From: Microbulbifer thermotolerans
Lineage (GTDB): Bacteria > Pseudomonadota > Gammaproteobacteria > Pseudomonadales > Cellvibrionaceae
DNA: 64,000 bases
Direction: 5' to 3'
Assembly (NCBI RefSeq): GCF_900112305.1
Contig: NZ_FOKT01000004.1
Span: 370,521 to 434,520 of the forward strand
Below the pieces are notes generated by a model. That model did not search any database. It had not been told where the DNA came from and saw nothing but the letters and a program-made list of their open reading frames with translations. Position numbers and translations under genes: made by a program. Position 1 is the first letter of the stretch. Every line of letters begins with the position of its first letter. Shown in pieces: positions 58,805 to 64,000 of the stretch.

Positions 58805-59158
58805 ATGTCTGAAGCTGTATCTTTTTCTCCCGAACCACTTGTGGTGACTGACAAGGCTGTGGCCAAGGTCAAGAGCCTGTTGGAGGATGAGGGCAACCCG
58901 GAATTGAAACTGCGGGTTTTCGTGACCGGCGGCGGCTGTTCCGGCTTCCAGTACGGTTTTACCTTTGATGAACTGGTGGCTGAAGATGACGCCGTAATCG
59001 AGAAAGATGGCATCCAGGTGTTGGTGGACGCCATGAGCTATCCCTATCTGGTGGGGGCTAGTGTCGATTATGAAGAGGGGCTGTCCGGGTCCCGCTTTGT
59101 GGTGCAAAACCCCAACGCTTCCTCCACCTGTGGCTGTGGTTCCTCTTTTTCTATCTAG
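58805..59158 (+). CDS. erpA: Iron-sulfur cluster insertion protein ErpA
   Basis: A 117-residue A-type carrier. The three cluster-binding cysteines are Cys45 ([12 protein letters not shown]), Cys109 and Cys111 ([11 protein letters not shown]). It transfers Fe-S clusters to respiratory and isoprenoid enzymes. AGAGAGG lies just before the ATG. The 180 bases upstream hold the promoter region; a TTGACT near 58707 may be part of it. Confidence 0.97.
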   Translation: MSEAVSFSPEPLVVTDKAVAKVKSLLEDEGNPELKLRVFVTGGGCSGFQYGFTFDELVAEDDAVIEKDGIQVLVDAMSYPYLVGASVDYEEGLSGSRFVVQNPNASSTCGCGSSFSI

Positions 59159-59281
59159 AATCTGTCTACTTTCCATTTGAGATCGCCGCGGCGGAAGCCG
59201 TTCTTGCACATACACAAGGCGCGGCGTCTAGCGGTGTGCGCCCTTTCAGATTGACGTGTGCCCTGTGTCCGAGCGCGAGGT

Positions 59282-60394
59282 TCAGGCTGGGTAAATAGCG
59301 CCCAGCACACTTTCCTTTTGAGCGCCTGTCACGGACGGGCAGTTCCCCGGCAGTCCCAGCAACGTCTGTCGGGCCAGCCAGGCAAATCCGACCGCTTCCA
59401 CCCAATCCGCGTCTATGCCGTGATTGTCTGTGGGGGAGACAGACCAGTCCGGCAGCCGGCGGCGCAGCCGTGACAGCAGGTCCTTATTCTTTGCTCCGCC
59501 GCCACATACCAGCACGTCACCACTGTCCGCAAACTGGCGCACGGCATCGGCGATACTCGCTGCAGTAACTTCGGCAAGGGTTGCCTGTACATCGACCGGA
59601 GACACTTCCAGACCACTGCAGGCTTGTTCCAGCCAGCTCGCATTAAAGGCCTCGCGGCCGGTGCTCTTCGGCGGTTTGGCTGCGAAGTAAGGATCGGCCA
59701 TCAGGCGTTTGAACAATTCACTGTGTACCTGCCCACTGGCAGCCCAGGCACCATCGCGGTCGTAAGGTGCACCCTGGTGCAGCCCGATCCAGTAGTCCAG
59801 CAGGACGTTGCCGGGCCCTGTATCGTAACCGTTGACACTGCCATCCGCGGCCAATTCGGTGATATTGCCCATGCCCCCAATATTGATGACCGCCCGGTTG
59901 TGGTCAGTGGCAAATACGGCGTGGTGGAAGGCCGGTATCAGTGGCGCACCGTGTCCGCCGAGAGCGATGTCCCGCCGGCGGAAATCCGCAACCGTGGTGA
60001 TTCCCGTGAGCGCGGCGATGCTATTCGGGTCGCCCAGCTGCAAACTGAATGGAGAAGTCACTGTGCCGGGCGGGCGGTGGCGTACCGTTTGTCCATGGCT
60101 GCCAATGGCGGTTACGTCGCTGCTTTTGACTCCTGCATGTGAGAGCAGAGTGTTGGCCGCATCAGCGAAAACCTGACCGAGTTGGCGATCCAGCTGGCCG
60201 GCGCGGTCCAATTCCGCTGGGCCGGGAGTGCAAAGTGCGAGAATATCCTCGCGTAGCGGCGGGGCAATCGGGTGACTGAGGGTGGTCAGGATGTGAGGAG
60301 AGGATGATTTTCCTTCTTCATTGAATTCGACCAGCACCGCGTCGATGCTGTCGACGCTGGTGCCGGACATAAGGCCGATATACAGATTGGGCAT
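59282..60394 (-). CDS. anmK: Anhydro-N-acetylmuramic acid kinase
   Basis: The 370-residue AnmK opens and phosphorylates anhydroMurNAc to MurNAc-6-phosphate during peptidoglycan recycling. The start YIGLMSGTSVDSIDAVLVEF, GSHGQTVRHRP, NIGGMGNIT and GYDTGPGNVLLDYW are family motifs. It lies between the convergent erpA and a co-directional M23 peptidase, 21 bases apart. With amgK-murU in the same window the cell has two arms of wall recycling. Confidence 0.96.
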   Translation of the reverse strand: MPNLYIGLMSGTSVDSIDAVLVEFNEEGKSSSPHILTTLSHPIAPPLREDILALCTPGPAELDRAGQLDRQLGQVFADAANTLLSHAGVKSSDVTAIGSHGQTVRHRPPGTVTSPFSLQLGDPNSIAALTGITTVADFRRRDIALGGHGAPLIPAFHHAVFATDHNRAVINIGGMGNITELAADGSVNGYDTGPGNVLLDYWIGLHQGAPYDRDGAWAASGQVHSELFKRLMADPYFAAKPPKSTGREAFNASWLEQACSGLEVSPVDVQATLAEVTAASIADAVRQFADSGDVLVCGGGAKNKDLLSRLRRRLPDWSVSPTDNHGIDADWVEAVGFAWLARQTLLGLPGNCPSVTGAQKESVLGAIYPA

Positions 60395-60415
60395 CTGGCG
60401 CGGGTCCGATTGATA

Positions 60416-61774
60416 TTAATTGACGCTGGTATTGTCATTGTTTTCATCCCGCTGTGCCAGGGCGGGTTGCCGGTAGTTTTCCAGCTGTGCCAGCAATGGC
60501 TGTGTTTGGGTTTTGAAGCGGGCCATTTCCGATTTGGGAATGGACTTGGCCTTGGGAAGTTTGCGCACAATGGTCGCGGGGTTGCGGTGTCGGCCGTCCA
60601 CCAAAAACTCGTAGTGAAGGTGCGGCCCTGTGGCGTAACCGGTGGAGCCCACAGTGCCGATGACCTGCCGCTGTTTGACTCGCTGCCCGGTGCGCACCTT
60701 GCGTTTATCCAGGTGCAGATAGCGGGTCATGTAGCGCTCCCCGTGCTGGATAAATACGTAGTTGCCGTTGGCTTTGCTGTAACCGGCTTTAACGACGCGG
60801 CCGTCTCCGGCTGCATACACTGGTGTGCCTCGTGGCGCTGCGTAGTCAGTGCCGTTGTGCGGGCGCCGGGTTTTGAAAATGGGATGCAGGCGGCGCGGAT
60901 TGAAGTGGGAGCTGATGCGGCCGATATCCACTGGCGTGCGGATAAATGCCTTGCGCATGCTCTTGCCATCCGGCGTGTAGTAATTGGCATCGCCGTTACT
61001 ATCCACATAGCGCACCGCACTGTAGGTCTTGCCCTGATTGGTAAAAGTCACTGCCTGAATAGGGCCGTTGCCAATCTTTTCTCCCTCGAGGAACTCCTCC
61101 TCGAACATTACGCTGAAGCTGTCTCCCTTGCGGATGTCCAGGGCGAAATCGATATCGGAGCTGAAGACATCCGCCATCTCCATGATTAATTCGTGGCTGA
61201 GGCCGGCCTCGCTACCTGCGACAAACAGCGAACTGTCGATTTCTCCCTGGCGGTAGGCGGTGTAGCTATCTGCTTGGCGCTGGTGCAGTACATACTGGAA
61301 TTCGTCCGCTGCGCGTTTGAATTCCACAAGGTTGAGGCGGTCGCGGTGCAGTTCCAGGCTCTGTAGAGCGCCGTCGCCGTCGATATGGAAGGTCAGCTTT
61401 TCACCCGGGATTAGGCGTGCCAGTTGCTTTGCTTCGCTGCCGCTGGCCAGCAGTCGATACATCTCCGCGGCGCTGACACCGGCGCGCTGAAAGAGGTCGG
61501 ACAAGGTGTCGCCGGGTTTGACCTCGATCTTTAGTGCGCGCAACCGTTGTGTCTCGGCTCCAGCCGTAGCAGGGGAGGTGGTCGCGGCCCCCTCTTCAAT
61601 GGGGGGCAGATTAACTGGCAGGGAGAGCCGTTTGGCTTCCACGTCCGGAGTGGAAATAAACATGGTCAGCGCCAGGGCGAAGCTGGCCGCGCCAGCGGCC
61701 AGTGCGTGAGTGCGCGGGAAATGCCGGCGCACGGCGCTGAGCAGGCGCGAAGTCGGATTGCGTTGGTCTTGCAT
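60416..61774 (-). CDS. M23 family murein endopeptidase with LysM (MepM-like)
   Basis: A 452-residue periplasmic protein. One N-terminal helix (about 24-42) acts as signal or anchor. An OapA/LysM-like region (IEVKPGDTLSDLFQRAGVSA, about 82-101) precedes the LytM domain. There the zinc ligands are His and Asp in RRPHNGTDYAAPRGTP and the HxH of GPHLHYEF. It cleaves cross-links so that new wall can be inserted. The order tyrS (divergent)-M23-anmK is conserved with Pseudomonas. Confidence 0.93.
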   Translation of the reverse strand: MQDQRNPTSRLLSAVRRHFPRTHALAAGAASFALALTMFISTPDVEAKRLSLPVNLPPIEEGAATTSPATAGAETQRLRALKIEVKPGDTLSDLFQRAGVSAAEMYRLLASGSEAKQLARLIPGEKLTFHIDGDGALQSLELHRDRLNLVEFKRAADEFQYVLHQRQADSYTAYRQGEIDSSLFVAGSEAGLSHELIMEMADVFSSDIDFALDIRKGDSFSVMFEEEFLEGEKIGNGPIQAVTFTNQGKTYSAVRYVDSNGDANYYTPDGKSMRKAFIRTPVDIGRISSHFNPRRLHPIFKTRRPHNGTDYAAPRGTPVYAAGDGRVVKAGYSKANGNYVFIQHGERYMTRYLHLDKRKVRTGQRVKQRQVIGTVGSTGYATGPHLHYEFLVDGRHRNPATIVRKLPKAKSIPKSEMARFKTQTQPLLAQLENYRQPALAQRDENNDNTSVN

Positions 61775-62050
61775 GGTCTTAACAGGTGGCGCTGATCGTC
61801 TTTGTTATCGGTGCCCGCAGCGTGCGCTGCCTAAAAAACGAGCACTGAGAAGGCTTTATAACAAAAATCTGAAAGTGGTTCACGGGGTAATTGACTTGGC
61901 AATCCATGGCTGAGTTCCTCTGCACTTCTTCCCTGGCAGTGTGAGATGGGTGCAGTAACTTGTATTTACCGTACAGTCGGGTAAGGTTGCAGCCCATTTT
62001 GCCGCCGTTTGGCGGCTTTCATTCGCTAGTGATCTTCAAAAGGGGGAACC

Positions 62051-63355
62051 ATGGCCGGGGTCGATGCGACACTGCTTAAAGACTTGGACCGCCGCGGGCT
62101 GATTAATCAGGCGACCGGTGACGGCGAGTTGGCGCAGCATTTGGCGGAGAGCCGGACCCTCTATTGCGGTTTCGATCCCACCGCAGATTCCCTGCATATT
62201 GGGAGTCTAGTACCTCTTCTCACGTTGAAGAGGTTTCAGGCGGCAGGGCATAAACCCATCGCGCTGGTTGGCGGCGCAACCGGCTTGATTGGAGATCCTT
62301 CGTTCAAGGCCCAGGAGCGCAGCCTGAATGCCCCGGAAGTGGTTGCCGGTTGGGTGGAGAAAATCAAGGCGCAGGTTTCGCAGTTTGTCGACTTCGACTG
62401 CGGTGAAAACAGCGCAATGGTTGTCAATAACCTGGATTGGACCCGCGAGCTGAGCGTACTCGATTTTCTGCGTGATGTCGGAAAATATTTCTCCGTCAAC
62501 AACATGGTAAACAAAGAGTCGGTCAAGCAGCGTATCCAACGGGAGGGGGAAGGAATCTCTTTCACTGAGTTCTCGTACATGCTGCTGCAGTCGATGGACT
62601 TTTCTGAACTCTACAAGCGTTACGGTTGCACCCTGCAAATCGGTGGTTCCGATCAGTGGGGCAATATCACCGGAGGCGTGGATTTGACCCGGCGCCAACA
62701 CCGAGGCCGGGTCTTCGGCCTCACGCTTCCTTTGGTTACCAAGGCGGACGGTACCAAGTTCGGTAAAACGGAAAGTGGAACTATCTGGCTGGATGCGAAG
62801 CGCACTTCGCCCTATGCCTTCTACCAGTTCTGGCTGAATACCGCTGATGCCGACGTCTATAAGTTTCTGCGCTACTTCACATTCATCGATGTGGATGAAA
62901 TCGATGAAATCGAAGCCGCAGACCGGGAGCACAGCGGTAAGCCGGAGGCGCAAGGTATTCTGGCGCGGGAAGTGACACGCCTGGTGCACGGCGAGGACGG
63001 ATTGGCTGCTGCCGAGCGCATATCTCGTGCGCTTTTCTCCGGTGACATCTCGGAGTTGTCTGCAGGTGATTTGGAGCAGTTGCGTCTAGACGGCCTGCCC
63101 AGCTCTAGACTGCCACAGCAATTCGCCGACAACAGTCTGATCCACCTGTTGGTGGAGGCGGGTATGGCGCCATCCGGCAAGCAGGTGAAGGATGCCCTGG
63201 GGCGCAATGCGGTTCTGGTGAACGGCGAGGCGGTGGGTATGGACCGCAATGGCGATCCCCAGTCCGTATTCTCCGCGGACAAGGCATTGGCCGGTCGCTT
63301 CTTTATTGTTCGCCTGGGCAAAAAGAAGTATCACCTGTTCGAGCTGGCGGACTGA
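62051..63355 (+). CDS. tyrS: Tyrosyl-tRNA synthetase
   Basis: A 434-residue class I synthetase. The HIGH-type motif reads HIGS at 49-52 and the KMSKS-type motif KFGKT at 236-240. The C-terminal S4-like RNA-binding domain (about 365-425) includes [20 protein letters not shown]. It belongs to the long TyrS group (TyrZ-like KFGKT motif). AAAAGGGGGAACC precedes the ATG. Divergent from the M23 gene; the rRNA operon follows. Confidence 0.97.
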   Translation: MAGVDATLLKDLDRRGLINQATGDGELAQHLAESRTLYCGFDPTADSLHIGSLVPLLTLKRFQAAGHKPIALVGGATGLIGDPSFKAQERSLNAPEVVAGWVEKIKAQVSQFVDFDCGENSAMVVNNLDWTRELSVLDFLRDVGKYFSVNNMVNKESVKQRIQREGEGISFTEFSYMLLQSMDFSELYKRYGCTLQIGGSDQWGNITGGVDLTRRQHRGRVFGLTLPLVTKADGTKFGKTESGTIWLDAKRTSPYAFYQFWLNTADADVYKFLRYFTFIDVDEIDEIEAADREHSGKPEAQGILAREVTRLVHGEDGLAAAERISRALFSGDISELSAGDLEQLRLDGLPSSRLPQQFADNSLIHLLVEAGMAPSGKQVKDALGRNAVLVNGEAVGMDRNGDPQSVFSADKALAGRFFIVRLGKKKYHLFELAD

Positions 63356-63411
63356 CTGGCGGCCCTTTTTCCGGGCGAAAAAATTTTTTTCATCAAAATG
63401 TAAAAAAGGGC

Positions 63412-63440
63412 TTGCGGAGCCCTCTCTGAATCCGTATAGT
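63412..63440 (+). promoter_or_regulatory. rRNA promoter P1
   Basis: TTGCGG and TATAGT are separated by 17 bases, followed by a GC-rich discriminator (TCGCGCCC). An A/T-rich block just upstream (runs of A and T at 63378-63406) looks like an UP element. Confidence 0.75.
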
Positions 63441-63521
63441 TCGCGCCCTCGCTGCTGAGGAATCGGCGGCAGGGCAGCTCCAAGTGATTGATTTTCTTAA
63501 GAAAATTTTTCAAAAAAGGGG

Positions 63522-63549
63522 TTGCCAAGGTCGGAGAGGTCGCTATAAT
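63522..63549 (+). promoter_or_regulatory. rRNA promoter P2
   Basis: TTGCCA and a consensus TATAAT are spaced by 16 bases, again with a GC-rich discriminator (GCGCGCC) and an A/T-rich upstream block (63490-63516). It is the best of the three promoters. Confidence 0.8.
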
Positions 63550-63646
63550 GCGCGCCACTTCGAACGGAGCCGGAAGGGGCTTTGGGAGGTTTTAAGAGCG
63601 GCGTTGGCCGCGAATTGAAACCTCAAAAAAGTCTGCAAAAAAGCAC

Positions 63647-63674
63647 TTGCTTAAGCAGATCGGATGTGTAGAAT
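63647..63674 (+). promoter_or_regulatory. rRNA promoter P3
   Basis: TTGCTT and TAGAAT are spaced by 16 bases, followed by ACGCGTCCC. The three promoters share the TTGC start and GC-rich discriminators that fit stringent (ppGpp) control. Confidence 0.7.
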
Positions 63675-63889
63675 ACGCGTCCCACGGTTAAGGCCAAGCG
63701 CCTAACCGAGTTGTTTAAAAAGTCGATCAAGCAATATGTGTGGGTGCTTGTGGGGCGATGGATCGATCATCTGGTTTCGGCCAGAGACAGATTTATCGGA
63801 AGCAAGCAACTCATGTCAATGAATTGCGCGTAATTCCGAGCAAGACTTAAGTCTGGAGTGAGAGATTATCTCACGAAGGGCGACTCTTT
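63675..63889 (+). other. 16S rRNA leader with boxA-like and processing sequences
   Basis: GTTGTTTAAAAAGTCGATC at about 63710 and GCAATATGTGTGGGTGCTTG at about 63732 resemble the boxA-to-boxC antitermination leader of other rrn operons. A GTGAGAGATTATCTCAC hairpin near 63858-63874 precedes the mature 16S end and is probably part of the RNase III processing stem. Confidence 0.55.
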
Positions 63890-64000
63890 AAACTGAAGAG
63901 TTTGATCATGGCTCAGATTGAACGCTGGCGGCAGGCCTAACACATGCAAGTCGAGCGCGAAAGTTCCTTCGGGAATAAGTAGAGCGGCGGACGGGTGAGT
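63890..64000 (+). rRNA. rrs: 16S ribosomal RNA, 5' end (cut by window edge)
   Basis: AAACTGAAGAGTTTGATC begins the mature 16S; the universal 27F region AGAGTTTGATCATGGCTCAG and GAACGCTGGCGGCAGGC follow. Helix 6/V1 has the short loop CTTCGG (AGTTCCTTCGGGAATAAG), then GCGGCGGACGGGTGAGT. Only about 110 bases are in the window. The mature 5' end is set by analogy with E. coli. Confidence 0.97.

Noticed and set aside
63491..63526. TTTTCTTAAGAAAATTTTT patch before rRNA P2 as a terminator
   Set aside because: The stem is AT-only and lies directly upstream of a promoter; an UP element is the better reading.

Overview
The window looks like the chromosome of a GC-rich gammaproteobacterium. Its gene order largely matches blocks known from Pseudomonas: spoVR-yeaH-yeaG, apaH-rsmA-pdxA-surA-lptD-amgK-murU, rpe-trpE, trpGDC-vfr-osmC-coq7, purD-purH-fis-dusB-prmA-accC-accB-aroQ, and argC-erpA-anmK-mepM-tyrS-16S rRNA. 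The 16S start, the Fiu/PiuA-type iron genes and the general style suggest a marine relative such as Cellvibrionales (Microbulbifer-like). That placement is inference from memory, not a search.

Layout. 1-3502 (minus): stress operon yeaG-yeaH-spoVR, with spoVR cut by the window edge. 3846-8501: galE followed by an AT-rich accessory stretch. It holds a degenerate small repeat, two small unknown proteins, an internally deleted IS256-type element, an unusual signal peptidase I, the 3' end of an IS66-type element and a frame-broken CPBP protease. 8672-15327 (minus): apaH, rsmA, pdxA, surA, lptD. 15541-18051 (plus): amgK, murU, rpe. 18098-23221 (plus): tryptophan genes with a candidate leader peptide, and a voltage-gated ion channel gene lodged between trpE and trpG. 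23308-34957: a Vfr/CRP regulator, osmC, coq7, purD, purH, fis, dusB, a zinc-ribbon membrane protein, prmA, accC, accB and aroQ. 35218-42177: dsbD, two lipoproteins, a PCu(A)C copper chaperone, a PAS-GGDEF-EAL protein and an adenosine kinase-like PfkB protein. 42395-48261 (plus): PBP1b, a TonB-dependent siderophore receptor and PiuC. 48263-56211 (minus): hemB, a GntR regulator with benE, hemL, a thiD-like gene, hemJ and a CLC-family protein. 56301-64000: argC, a coiled-coil membrane protein, a bactofilin, erpA, anmK, an M23 peptidase and tyrS, then three tandem rRNA promoters and the first ~110 bases of a 16S rRNA gene.

The most notable unexplained structure is a family of ~213-bp non-coding elements at 31447-31659, 40951-41162 and 51278-51490. 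They have near-perfect terminal inverted repeats and large internal palindromes. Each copy is flanked by its own 4-bp direct repeat (TTAG, CTAG, TTGT), as expected of a MITE moved by a transposase encoded elsewhere. Other points of interest are the trp leader peptide (three Trp codons in 22), the channel with an acidic TLEDWTD filter in the trp operon, and two 16-bp TGTATAC palindromes over the benE start.

Functionally the window covers envelope building and recycling (lptD, surA, mrcB, amgK, murU, anmK, M23 peptidase, bactofilin) and heme synthesis (hemB, hemL, hemJ). It also covers iron uptake, purine and tryptophan synthesis, fatty-acid initiation (accBC) and translation (rsmA, dusB, prmA, tyrS, rRNA).
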